DNA of 34,977 bases from Anaerolineae bacterium (GTDB taxonomy: Bacteria; Chloroflexota; Anaerolineae; Promineifilales; Promineifilaceae): positions 1 through 34,977 of the forward strand of contig JAMLHW010000024.1 in the NCBI GenBank assembly GCA_023954475.1, in the 5' to 3' direction. Made by a program: the position numbers and the translations under genes. The notes under the pieces are model-generated. The model saw only the letters and a program-made list of their open reading frames with translations, did no database searches and was not told where the DNA came from. Shown here in pieces: positions 1 to 7,584 of this stretch (position 1 is its first letter; every line of letters starts with the position of its first letter).

Positions 1-1306
1 GCAACGCCAGATCAATGGCCGTTTCGCGGCGCTGGATGAGATGAGCCACGCCGTTGCGCAGCAATAAAACGGCGGGTCGGCCGATACCATTGTAGTTGCT
101 CGCCATGCTCAGTGTATACGCGCCGGCTGCGGGAACGGCGAGCAGATCGCCGGGTCGCGTCGGCGGCAATGCGACTGATCTGATCAACACATCGGCCGAT
201 TCACAGTAACGTCCGGCAACAGCATAGTTTGACACAGCCGGCACATCGGCCGAATCGACCCGCAAGGCTTCGTAGCTGGTATTGTACAGGCTCGGCCGAA
301 TGTTGTCGCCCATGCCGCCATCGACATGCAGGAAATCGGGCGCATCGGCCCGTGGTTTGCTGCCGGTCACCGTGTACACGGCCACACCGGCCCGCGCTAC
401 CAGTGAGCGCCCCGGTTCAATGCTCAGACGTGGCAAGGTGAGACGGCGTTGGGCACACGCTTCAGTGACTTTGCTGACCAACTTGTCGCAGTAGGCAGCA
501 ATCGATACCGGCTGCTCTGTGGCAGAGGTGGGAACGGCTAAACCACCACCAACACACAATTCCTGTATCTGCCAGCCGACGCGATCATGTTCACTATGCG
601 CAATATCCAGTAGGCAGTCCACCATAGCCGCCAGCGGTTCACTGTCGCGGATTTGCGAGCCGATATGCGCATGCAGGCCAATCAACTGCAAACCGGGTGC
701 AGCGTTGAGTTGATCGATTGCGCTGCCGATAGCGTCAGGCGGCATGCCGAATTTTGACGCCTTGTGGCCGGTTTGGATGTGCGCATGACCGCCCGCGACA
801 ACATCCGGCGCCACGCGTAGCATGACAGCCTGTGGCTGTTGCAAGCGGTGGCTGAGCGCGATAACAGATGTGAGCTGTGACAAGTTATCGATGATAAGGC
901 AACCGACGCCCCATGCCATTGCCTGCGCCAATTCGGCCGATGGGGTCGCGTTGCCGTGAAAATGGACGCGTGCCGGATCAACACCCGCATGGCGCACGAG
1001 CGCCAGTTCGTTGAGCGAAACGACATCGATGCCGATTCCTTCACGCAGCATCAATTGGGCGATGGCGGTGTTGAGCAGCGCCTTTGCTGCATAGTGAATC
1101 GAACGTTCGGCCGAATACGCACCCAGCCCGTTTTTGTAGGCTGCGATTGCGTTGACAATGGTCGCTTCGTCAAAAACGGTGAGCGGTGTGCCGTGTTGAG
1201 CAGCGAGTCGGCCGATGTCGCAACCGGCAATGACCAGACGGTGATCGCGTATTTCGGCCGAATCGGGCCACAGATGATCAAACGGGAGTTGAGAGATCGC
1301 GCACAT
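1..1306 (-). CDS. lysA: Diaminopimelate decarboxylase (C-terminal end cut by window edge)
   Basis: This PLP enzyme makes L-lysine from meso-diaminopimelate, the last step of lysine synthesis, in the cytosol. I read 435 residues on the minus strand before the edge. The family is usually about 420-430 residues, so only a few are missing. Visible marks are the PLP lysine in HYAAKALL (about K75), the HGN motif, the GGGLAVP glycine loop, EPGRSLVARAG, the active-site cysteine in YCESADV (about C368) and YNGIGRPA near the end. I start at ATG 1306 (MCAISQLPFDHL), which overlaps the end of the upstream acetyltransferase gene by 29 bases and suggests coupled translation. A TTG at 1281 lies in another frame and is not the start. 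A related decarboxylase of the same fold (ornithine or carboxynorspermidine type) is less likely because the CESADV and YNGIGRPA regions fit LysA. Confidence 0.93.
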   Translation of the reverse strand, partial: MCAISQLPFDHLWPDSAEIRDHRLVIAGCDIGRLAAQHGTPLTVFDEATIVNAIAAYKNGLGAYSAERSIHYAAKALLNTAIAQLMLREGIGIDVVSLNELALVRHAGVDPARVHFHGNATPSAELAQAMAWGVGCLIIDNLSQLTSVIALSHRLQQPQAVMLRVAPDVVAGGHAHIQTGHKASKFGMPPDAIGSAIDQLNAAPGLQLIGLHAHIGSQIRDSEPLAAMVDCLLDIAHSEHDRVGWQIQELCVGGGLAVPTSATEQPVSIAAYCDKLVSKVTEACAQRRLTLPRLSIEPGRSLVARAGVAVYTVTGSKPRADAPDFLHVDGGMGDNIRPSLYNTSYEALRVDSADVPAVSNYAVAGRYCESADVLIRSVALPPTRPGDLLAVPAAGAYTLSMASNYNGIGRPAVLLLRNGVAHLIQRRETAIDLAL

Positions 1307-1766
1307 AGATTGTGAAAGGATCGCCGTTGGGGTTGTGAAAGCGGCTGATTGCGTGGAAGCCGTTCTTTTCGACGACGCGCTGCGCCCGCTTGTTGAATGC
1401 GGCGATGGTAACACGCAACAATTTCGGCCGAAAAGTGGTGACAGCAAATGTCACGATAGCCTCGGTCAGCCCCGTTCCGTATCCCTGCCCCGTCAAATTG
1501 GGGCGCATGCCGATGCCGATGTCGAGCGCATCGGCGTCGTAATCGCCGCCCGGAACACGGCCATCATCGCCGAACGAACAATAGGCTGCCAGCAAACCGG
1601 CGTCATCGTCAATGGCGAAGATGTGATTGGCCGGATCGAGGAAATAGCTGATGTTTTCGGCCGATTGCTCCCGATCGAAGCTGTAGACGGCGTACGCGTC
1701 GGCGTATTGCCACTGCGCTATCAGCTGGGCGTCGGAGGGGGTAATCGGCCGAATGTCGAAATTCAT
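1278..1766 (-). CDS. GNAT-family N-acetyltransferase
   Basis: A 162-residue acetyl-CoA-dependent N-acetyltransferase, substrate unknown. The acetyl-CoA pyrophosphate loop is seen as NLTGQGYGTGL, and the C-terminal part has the NKRAQRVVEKNGF segment typical of RimI/RimJ-like proteins. The open frame runs further upstream to 1904, but I start at ATG 1766 (MNFDIRPITPSD). The fold begins there, and a -10 like box (TACACT, with an extended TG) sits just 7 bases ahead, which would give a leaderless mRNA. The longer start would run into the divergent aldo/keto reductase promoter. The gene overlaps lysA by 29 bases, so the two are probably co-transcribed. A role linked to lysine metabolism is possible but only inferred from position. 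Confidence 0.85.
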   Translation of the reverse strand: MNFDIRPITPSDAQLIAQWQYADAYAVYSFDREQSAENISYFLDPANHIFAIDDDAGLLAAYCSFGDDGRVPGGDYDADALDIGIGMRPNLTGQGYGTGLTEAIVTFAVTTFRPKLLRVTIAAFNKRAQRVVEKNGFHAISRFHNPNGDPFTIYVRDLSTPV

Positions 1767-1773
1767 ACGTGCA

Positions 1774-1779
1774 AGTGTA
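1774..1779 (-). promoter_or_regulatory. -10 box for the acetyltransferase-lysA pair, leaderless type
   Basis: TACACT on the minus strand, preceded by TGT (extended -10), lies 7 bases before ATG 1766. Transcription would start at or next to the A of the start codon. No convincing -35 box is seen. Called by eye. Confidence 0.4.
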
Positions 1780-1805
1780 ACACAGGGTGACCTTTTCCAG
1801 ACGAT

Positions 1806-1838
1806 AGAAACCGAGCTTCCAGCAGGAACTCGGTTTCT
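1806..1838. repeat. Intergenic hairpin element (family copy 1)
   Basis: Inverted repeat with arms GAAACCGAG(C)TTCC and GGAACTCGGTTTC around a 4-base loop; the left arm has one bulged C. It lies between two divergent genes (starts at 1766 and 1903), so it cannot be a terminator for either one. It shares sequence and architecture with hairpins at 34635-34663 and 33992-34024, which points to a dispersed REP-like element. Confidence 0.7.
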
Positions 1839-1889
1839 CAACAGAATATTCATCTTTATTAGCCGGTCGCGCTCAAAGGCAAGCCTCGC

Positions 1890-1895
1890 TATAAT
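1890..1895 (+). promoter_or_regulatory. -10 box (TATAAT) for the aldo/keto reductase gene, leaderless type
   Basis: A perfect TATAAT ends 7 bases before ATG 1903, so the expected transcription start falls on the start codon. No Shine-Dalgarno sequence precedes the ATG, which fits a leaderless message. The -35 region is weak. Confidence 0.55.
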
Positions 1896-1902
1896 TTCAG
1901 CC

Positions 1903-2898
1903 ATGCAATGCTATCCATTTGGTAAATCTGGAATCAAAACGACCCGTCTGGGCCTCGGCCTCGCCGCGCTAGGCCGACCAGGCTACATCAACCTGGGCCA
2001 CGCCGATGATCTCGACCGCGACTACGACGTAGCGGCCATGCAGGCCGGTGCATTTGCCGTACTCGATGCGGCCTGGGATGCAGGCATACGCTACTTCGAC
2101 GCGGCGCGGTCGTATGGTCGCGCCGAAGAATTTTTGGCAAATTGGTTGACGGCGCGAAAAATCGATGTCAATGCTGTCGCCGTCGGCTCGAAATGGGGCT
2201 ACACCTATACGGCAGAGTGGCAGGTTTCGGCCGAAAAACACGAAGTCAAAGACCACTCCCTCCCCATGTTGCAGCGCCAAATCGGTGAGAGCCACACCCT
2301 GCTCGGTAACCATCTCGACCTGTACCAAATCCATTCAGCAACGCTCGACAGCGGCGTCATGGACAATCAAGATGTGCTGTCAAGATTGGCAGCGCTGCGC
2401 AACGACGGCTTGCTGATCGGCTTTTCAGTCAGCGGCGCCAATCAAGCTGCAACAATCGAAAAAGCACTCAGCATTCGTTTTGACGGCGAACTGCTCTTCG
2501 GAGGTGTGCAGGCGACATTCAATTTGTTGGAGCGTTCGGCCGAATCCGCATTGCATGCCGCTAACGATGCCGGTTTGGGTGTTATCGTTAAAGAGGCATT
2601 GTCGAATGGCCGCCTGACGCCGCGCAACGACATGCCGGAGTTTGCTGAACAACGCGCATTGCTGGATCGCATTTCGGCCGAAAACGGCACTACCATCGAC
2701 GCGCTTGCTATCGCTTTTGTCCTGTCGCAGCCATGGGTCAGCGTCGTCCTCAGCGGCGCGGCAACGGTGGCACATCTACAATCCAACGTCTGTGCGCTCG
2801 ATGTCGCCTGGTCGGCCGAACTGGATGCGCAGCTCGCCGACTTGACAGAGACAGCCGAAGCGTATTGGCAAACGCGCAGCAATCTCGCCTGGAATTGA
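1903..2898 (+). CDS. Aldo/keto reductase
   Basis: A 331-residue NAD(P)H-dependent oxidoreductase of the AKR superfamily with a TIM-barrel fold, probably cytosolic. The catalytic tetrad is visible: D66 and Y71 in FDAARSYGRAEEF, K97 in GSKWG and H144 in YQIHS. The length is usual. The frame is open back to 1753, but ATG 1903 (MQCYPFGKSGIKTTRLGLG) fits the family N-terminus and sits directly behind a TATAAT box. The next gene starts inside this gene's stop codon (TGATG), and the three genes 1903-5232 look like one operon. The substrate cannot be told from sequence; sugar- or aldehyde-reducing members exist. Four TCGGCCGA palindromes lie inside, all read as Ser-Ala-Glu. Confidence 0.9.
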   Translation: MQCYPFGKSGIKTTRLGLGLAALGRPGYINLGHADDLDRDYDVAAMQAGAFAVLDAAWDAGIRYFDAARSYGRAEEFLANWLTARKIDVNAVAVGSKWGYTYTAEWQVSAEKHEVKDHSLPMLQRQIGESHTLLGNHLDLYQIHSATLDSGVMDNQDVLSRLAALRNDGLLIGFSVSGANQAATIEKALSIRFDGELLFGGVQATFNLLERSAESALHAANDAGLGVIVKEALSNGRLTPRNDMPEFAEQRALLDRISAENGTTIDALAIAFVLSQPWVSVVLSGAATVAHLQSNVCALDVAWSAELDAQLADLTETAEAYWQTRSNLAWN

Positions 2899-3359
2899 TG
2901 GTCGCTCATTCTGTCACACTGCTCGACCACCGCGACATGGTCACGGCGGCAGCCATTCTCGCTGTTCAGCACGCCGCCTATGCCGTCGAAGCGGCGCTGA
3001 TCGACTATCCGGCGCTGCCGCCTTTGCGGGAAACGGCACAGACGATTCGCAACAGCGACGAGCAGTTTCTCGGTTGCCGTGAAGACGGTCGCTTGCTCGG
3101 TGTGCTGTCGTTTGAGTTGTTGCGTGAACGATTGCACATCTGTCGCCTGGCCGTGCATCCCGATTTCGTGCGGCGCGGTGTGGCCGGCGCGTTACTGGTT
3201 TCGGCCGAAAATCTGACCGATCGCCTCACAATAACTGTTTCAACAGCCGAACGCAACACACCGGCTATCGCCCTGTACACCAAACACGGCTACGCTATCA
3301 CCCAACACATTACGACGCCCGACGGCCTTCCACTCGTCTTGCTGACTAAAACGAGGTAA
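2898..3359 (+). CDS. GNAT-family N-acetyltransferase
   Basis: A 153-residue acetyltransferase unrelated in detail to the one at 1278-1766. The β4 strand and acetyl-CoA loop are seen as RLAVHPDFVRRGVAGALL (consensus R/QxxGxA), followed by ERNTPAIALYTKHGY, the usual C-terminal segment of RimI-like proteins. The start ATG 2898 overlaps the reductase stop codon as TGATG, so translation is probably coupled. The stop lies only 4 bases before the amylase start. Substrate unknown. The open frame continues upstream to 2733 inside the reductase gene, but that part is a shadow. Confidence 0.88.
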   Translation: MVAHSVTLLDHRDMVTAAAILAVQHAAYAVEAALIDYPALPPLRETAQTIRNSDEQFLGCREDGRLLGVLSFELLRERLHICRLAVHPDFVRRGVAGALLVSAENLTDRLTITVSTAERNTPAIALYTKHGYAITQHITTPDGLPLVLLTKTR

Positions 3360-3363
3360 TTCT

Positions 3364-5232
3364 ATGATGCCTTCCCACCTTCCCCACTGGCTGCAGTCCG
3401 TTTTTCACAGCGGCGCCCAACCGTATGTCTCCGATCTCTATCCCAAACTGGGCGATACGGTCACGCTGCGCGTGCGCGTCCACAGTGACGCACCGGTACG
3501 TCAGCTCTATTTGCGCACGTTTCCGGACGGAGAACAGCTTTTCACGCGCATGCGCAAGGCGGAAGACGTGCCGCCGGCAAGCTGGTGGGAGGTTGAACTG
3601 GAAATCGGCGAGCCACAGGTACATTATCGCTTTATCATGGAATCGGCCGATGGGGTTTTCTGGTACACGGCACTCGGATCGGCCGAACACGAGCCGTCCG
3701 ACACCACCGATTTCCGCATCATTGCCGACTACGAGCCGCCCGGATGGGTGCACGACGCCGTTTTCTACCAGATTTTCCCAGACCGCTTCGCCAACGGCGA
3801 TCCGTCCACCGATCCGCAGCCGCACGAATACGATTACCGCGGCATGCGTCCGCACACCTATCCGTGGGGCACACCGCCGCCCGCCAAAGCGTGGAGTCCG
3901 GTCAACTTCTACGGCGGCGACCTACCCGGCATCACGGCTCATCTCGACCATCTCACCCGGCTCGGCGTCAATACACTCTATCTTAATCCGATTTTTACGG
4001 CGCTGTCCAACCACAAATATGATGTCGGCGACTACGATCATGTCGATCCCCATTTCGGCGGCGATCAGGCGCTGATCGACTTGCGCCGGGCGTTGACTGA
4101 GCGTGACATGCGCTACATGCTCGACATCGTACCTAATCATTGCGGTTACGCCAGCAAATGGTTCCAGGCAGCGCAAGCAGATTTCAACGCGCCTGAAACG
4201 GAGTTCTTCATCTTTCACGACCATCCTGACGATTATGAAGCGTGGCTCGGCGTCTGGTCATTGCCCAAATTGAATTACGAGAGTCTGGAGTTGCGCCGTC
4301 GCATTTACGGCAATGATGATGCGGTGTTTCGCAAGTGGTTAAAAGCGCCATTTTCGGCCGATGGGTGGCGCATCGATGTCGCCAACATGCTCGGAAGGCA
4401 AGGGGCAGTACAACTCGGCGTCCAAATTGCCCGCGACATCCGCAGTGCCGTCAAAACGGCGCGTCCCGATGCCTATCTGCTCGGCGAAAACTTCTACGAC
4501 GCCGCGCCGCAATTGCAGGGCGACCAATGGGATGCGGTCATGAATTACTACGGCTTTACTCACCCGCTCTGGTTTTGGCTGAGCCATTACGAACGCGCTT
4601 CATACAAGCTCAACGGCAAGATATTGTCTGACGGCCCGAGCACAACGACGGCAATGACGACCAGTTGGCTAGCGCGGCTGGCCTCATACCCATGGCAAAT
4701 TGCGCTGCAACAGTTCAACCTGCTCGGCAGCCACGACACGCCGCGCATCCGCTCGATTGTCGGTGAAAACGATGCATTGCACCGGCTGGCAACGGTGCTG
4801 TTGTTCACGTTCCCCGGCGTCCCCAGCGTCTACTACGGCGACGAAATCGGCCTGACTGACGACGACTATCTGCGTTCGCGCGGCTGCATGAATTGGGATG
4901 AAGCAACGTGGGACGGCGATTTGTTTGCCTTCCACCAGCAGTTGATCACATTTCGCCGCCGTTCGAAGGCGTTGCAGTTCGGCAGTTTTCAGTTATTGCA
5001 TGTCGATGAGGATTGTGTGGCTTTCCAAAGAGAGTGGGAGCGTGAGAGAGTATTGGTTGTGGCAAATCGGGGGACGGAATCGGCCGAAGCCATTCCGGTC
5101 GCTCACGGCGGTATTCCCGACAACACCGTCTTCCGCGATTTCGTCGGCGGCCAGGAAGCAACCATGAGTAACGGCCAACTGATCTTGCCTGCAACTGGAC
5201 AAGGCGCTACGCTCTGGCAACAAATCGCCTGA
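3364..5232 (+). CDS. GH13 neopullulanase / cyclomaltodextrinase / maltogenic amylase-type enzyme
   Basis: A 622-residue cytoplasmic α-glucan hydrolase without signal peptide. Residues 1-125 form a β-rich N-terminal domain and the catalytic barrel follows. The GH13 conserved regions are clear: DIVPNH (region I), GWRIDVAN with nucleophile D338, LLGENFYD with acid/base E375 and LLGSHDTPR with D458. The sequence LPKLNYES matches the MPKLN-type region V that marks the neopullulanase/maltogenic amylase/cyclomaltodextrinase subfamily; MalZ-type maltodextrin glucosidase is the alternative. It probably degrades maltodextrins or cyclodextrins released by the surface amylopullulanase at 14688-22100. The start ATG 3364 follows GAGGT overlapping the previous stop; a second ATG follows directly at 3367. 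Confidence 0.93.
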   Translation: MMPSHLPHWLQSVFHSGAQPYVSDLYPKLGDTVTLRVRVHSDAPVRQLYLRTFPDGEQLFTRMRKAEDVPPASWWEVELEIGEPQVHYRFIMESADGVFWYTALGSAEHEPSDTTDFRIIADYEPPGWVHDAVFYQIFPDRFANGDPSTDPQPHEYDYRGMRPHTYPWGTPPPAKAWSPVNFYGGDLPGITAHLDHLTRLGVNTLYLNPIFTALSNHKYDVGDYDHVDPHFGGDQALIDLRRALTERDMRYMLDIVPNHCGYASKWFQAAQADFNAPETEFFIFHDHPDDYEAWLGVWSLPKLNYESLELRRRIYGNDDAVFRKWLKAPFSADGWRIDVANMLGRQGAVQLGVQIARDIRSAVKTARPDAYLLGENFYDAAPQLQGDQWDAVMNYYGFTHPLWFWLSHYERASYKLNGKILSDGPSTTTAMTTSWLARLASYPWQIALQQFNLLGSHDTPRIRSIVGENDALHRLATVLLFTFPGVPSVYYGDEIGLTDDDYLRSRGCMNWDEATWDGDLFAFHQQLITFRRRSKALQFGSFQLLHVDEDCVAFQREWERERVLVVANRGTESAEAIPVAHGGIPDNTVFRDFVGGQEATMSNGQLILPATGQGATLWQQIA

Positions 5233-5240
5233 GCAAAACG

Positions 5241-5262
5241 CTGGGGGGCCAAAGCCCCCCAG
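5241..5262. terminator. GC-rich hairpin between convergent genes
   Basis: Perfect 9-bp stem CTGGGGGGC / GCCCCCCAG with loop CAAA, placed 8 bases after the amylase stop and 39 bases beyond the stop of the convergent EAD1-FGE gene. There is no U-tract on the plus strand. On the minus strand a short TTTT follows. It is probably a bidirectional, imperfect terminator. Confidence 0.55.
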
Positions 5263-5301
5263 ACCCCCCGTCTCAGAAACCAGAAAACAGCAATTAGAAG
5301 A

Positions 5302-6357
5302 TCAGAAAGACGGGGCGCACACCCGAAAACCGAGGAGGTCGTCCGAATTCCCGGGACTGAGCCGGTAGACATCGGCGACGCGCGCATTGTCCTGATAGTT
5401 GACAAACGAGCCGCCACGCAAGCGATAACCACCTCGTGCATCTGGCGTCTGCGTCCACTCCCAAACATTGCCACTCATATCCACACAACCAAATGGGCTG
5501 TCCCCCTGCGGCGAAAACTGCCCCACTGGAGAAGTACTGCCGATGCCAGCCTCCCTAGTATTGGCGTGCTTGTCATGCCATGTGTCGCCCCAGGGATAGA
5601 TGCGACCGTCTGTACCACGCGCCGCTTTTTCCCATTCGTGCTCGGTCGGCAATTGTTTGCCGGCCCACTCTGCATAGGCGACGGCATCGTGCCATGTCAC
5701 TAACACCACGGGGTGTTGCGCCTTACCGGATGGAAAACTCCGTCGCGTTTGATCCCAATTGTACGGTTTTATCCAGTCCAAATCGACATCAATGTATGGC
5801 ACAGGATGGTCTGGATTGGCGTCGAGAAAGCGTTTGTATTCAGCGTTTGTGACTGGCGTCTTGTCGATCCAGAACGGCGGCAAATACCATGGTACTTTGT
5901 CCTCGCCATATAAGAATTCACCACCTGGTACAAGTACCATTTCTTTGCCATCGATTGTGCTGCGAATGCGCGTTGGGCTGATAAACGTGTAGGAAATGGT
6001 AGGTTCCGGCCAGTCGGGCGGCAGCACCGGCCCAGCTTTGCGTCTTTTTCTGACCGGCGGTTCAGGCGTTTCCACTTCAGTCATGGTATTGGCGTCAGGA
6101 AAGTGATCGGGCAGCGCGTTGACTTTCTTGTTGGTCGGATTGTCGGTTTTCATTGCGACAACCAGCACATCAACCCAATCTCCTTTTTCGGCAGACTCGA
6201 TCACGCGATGCACAATTTCACGCTGGTTGGTCAAGCCGGAGGCGATGTGCGGCAGGTAATGTCCAATGCTGCGCAAGGTAGCTGCCAATTCATCGACACT
6301 GAAGCCGTCGAGCAGCGCCGTTCGTAACTGATTGTAATGCTCTTTTGTAAGCCGCAT
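5302..6357 (-). CDS. EAD1-FGE (C-type-lectin fold) putative sensor protein, paralogue 1
   Basis: 351 residues in two domains. Residues 1-85 match effector-associated domain 1 (EAD1), a small helical adaptor found in NTP-dependent conflict systems of multicellular bacteria (MRLTKEHYNQLRTALLDGF; then DNPTNKKVN). Residues from about 125 form a formylglycine-generating-enzyme/sulfatase-modifying domain (GEFLYG, PPFWIDKTPVTNAEY, LPTEHEWEKAARG, DMSGNVWEWT, GFRVC). The catalytic cysteine pair of true FGE near GGS is absent, so binding rather than catalysis is likely. The C-terminal stretch after LRGGS differs strongly from its two neighbours. It is last of three tandem copies, 82 bases after copy 2. 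No TCGGCCGA site lies in it. By analogy EAD1 would recruit a partner bearing the same EAD; none is visible here. Confidence 0.85.
   Translation of the reverse strand: MRLTKEHYNQLRTALLDGFSVDELAATLRSIGHYLPHIASGLTNQREIVHRVIESAEKGDWVDVLVVAMKTDNPTNKKVNALPDHFPDANTMTEVETPEPPVRKRRKAGPVLPPDWPEPTISYTFISPTRIRSTIDGKEMVLVPGGEFLYGEDKVPWYLPPFWIDKTPVTNAEYKRFLDANPDHPVPYIDVDLDWIKPYNWDQTRRSFPSGKAQHPVVLVTWHDAVAYAEWAGKQLPTEHEWEKAARGTDGRIYPWGDTWHDKHANTREAGIGSTSPVGQFSPQGDSPFGCVDMSGNVWEWTQTPDARGGYRLRGGSFVNYQDNARVADVYRLSPGNSDDLLGFRVCAPSF
5305..5412 (-). other. Hypervariable C-terminal region of paralogue 1 (DGR-like variable region)
   Basis: The stretch between LRGGS and LGFR reads FVNYQDNARVADVYRLSPGN then SDD. Compared with copies 2 and 3 the framework residues (LRGGS, Q, ARV, R, LGFR, C) are kept and the rest varies. 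Most varying codons end in C or T, as expected if a template with AAY codons had been mutated at adenines. No template repeat is seen nearby. Confidence 0.5.
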
Positions 6358-6439
6358 AGTTAGTTGGTTTTTGTGCTTACTGACTCGTTCCAGTCTACAT
6401 CATCGGCTGGTAACCACGCCAATCACGCTGTCACAGAAG

Positions 6440-7489
6440 TCAGAGCGATGACACACACGTTCGAAACCCGAGGTTGCCGTAAAAAGAGTCGGGATTATAC
6501 CTGTAGACGTTGACAACACGCGCATCAACTTGACCATAGTACCACGAACCGCCACGCAAGCGATAGCTTTTTGCATCATAGGGCGTACTCGTCCACTCCC
6601 ACACATTGCCGCTCATGTCCACACACCCATAGGGGCTATCTCCCTGCGGTGAAAACAGTCCAATTGGTGATGTTTCTCCAATTTGAGCTTCCCATGTGTT
6701 GGCATGGTTGTCGCGCCACGCGTCGCCCCATGGATACAGTCGACCATCTGTGCCGCGTGCTGCTTTTTCCCATTCGTGCTCAGTCGGCAATCGTTTGCCC
6801 GCCCACTCTGCATACGCGCCGGCATCATACCATGACACTACGACAACAGGGTGATAATCTTTGCCGGACGGATAAGTACGACGCACCTGATCCCAGTTAT
6901 ACGTCGTTGCCCACTCCTCGGTACGAAACGGTACTCGATGAGTTGGATTGGCGTCGAGAAAGCGTTTGTAGTCGGCTTGGGTAACCGGGGTTTTGTCAAT
7001 CCAGAATGGCGGCAAATACCACTTGACCTTATCCTCGCCAAACAGAAATTCGCCGCCGGGCACGAGCACCATTTCTTTGCCGTCGATTGTACTTTGAATG
7101 CGCGTCGGGCTGATGAACGTGTAGGGAATGGCCGGTTCGGGCCAGTCGGGCGGCAAAACTGGTCCCGCTTTGCGTCTTTTCCTGGCCGGTTGTTCAGGCG
7201 TTTCCACCTCAGTCATGATATTGGCGTCGGGAAAGTGATCGGGCAGCGCGTTGACTTTCTTGTTGGTCGGATTGTCGGCTTTCATGGCAGCGACCAGGGC
7301 ATCGATCCAATCTCCTTTTTGGGCAGCCTCGATCACATCGTGAAACACCGTGGGCCGCTTCGACTGTTCGACCGCGATGTCACTCAAATCATAACCAATC
7401 GTGCGCAATGTCGCGTCTAGCTCCTTGACACCAAAACCATCAAGGAGCGCTGTTCGTAACTGATTGTAATGCTCTTTTGTAAGCTGCAT
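6440..7489 (-). CDS. EAD1-FGE (C-type-lectin fold) putative sensor protein, paralogue 2
   Basis: 349 residues with the same architecture: EAD1 at 1-85 (MQLTKEHYNQLRTALLDGF, DNPTNKKVN), a short basic linker (ARKRRKAGPVLPPDW), and an FGE-type domain to the end (VPGGEFLFGEDK, PPFWIDKTPVTQADYKRFL, MSGNVWEWTSTP, LRGGSWYYGQ, LGFRTC). It is the closest relative of copy 1. Parts of the EAD1/linker coding DNA are about 90% identical by eye, and even the bases just upstream of the start are alike, so the duplication is fairly recent. The cysteines needed for formylglycine generation are missing. A TACAAT box at 7502-7507 could be a private -10, otherwise it is read through from copy 3 (95-base gap). 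Confidence 0.85.
   Translation of the reverse strand: MQLTKEHYNQLRTALLDGFGVKELDATLRTIGYDLSDIAVEQSKRPTVFHDVIEAAQKGDWIDALVAAMKADNPTNKKVNALPDHFPDANIMTEVETPEQPARKRRKAGPVLPPDWPEPAIPYTFISPTRIQSTIDGKEMVLVPGGEFLFGEDKVKWYLPPFWIDKTPVTQADYKRFLDANPTHRVPFRTEEWATTYNWDQVRRTYPSGKDYHPVVVVSWYDAGAYAEWAGKRLPTEHEWEKAARGTDGRLYPWGDAWRDNHANTWEAQIGETSPIGLFSPQGDSPYGCVDMSGNVWEWTSTPYDAKSYRLRGGSWYYGQVDARVVNVYRYNPDSFYGNLGFRTCVSSL
6443..6548 (-). other. Hypervariable C-terminal region of paralogue 2 (DGR-like variable region)
   Basis: After LRGGS this copy reads WYYGQVDARVVNVYRYNPDS then FYGN before LGFR. Against copies 1 and 3, 19 columns differ, and in 12 of them all three copies have a codon ending in a pyrimidine. Framework residues are unchanged. 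Aligned by eye. Confidence 0.5.
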
Positions 7490-7584
7490 AGTCAGTTGGT
7501 TATTGTACTCTTTGTAGCGTTCCCCTACGCTTCACCTGAATGCCGTCATTCCCAATAACCCTTATCAAAACCGGAAAATGAAAT

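Noticed and set aside
1051-1281. TTG-started minus-strand frame as a separate gene
   Set aside because: It is in a different frame from the clear lysA reading, which is continuous from 1306 to the edge.
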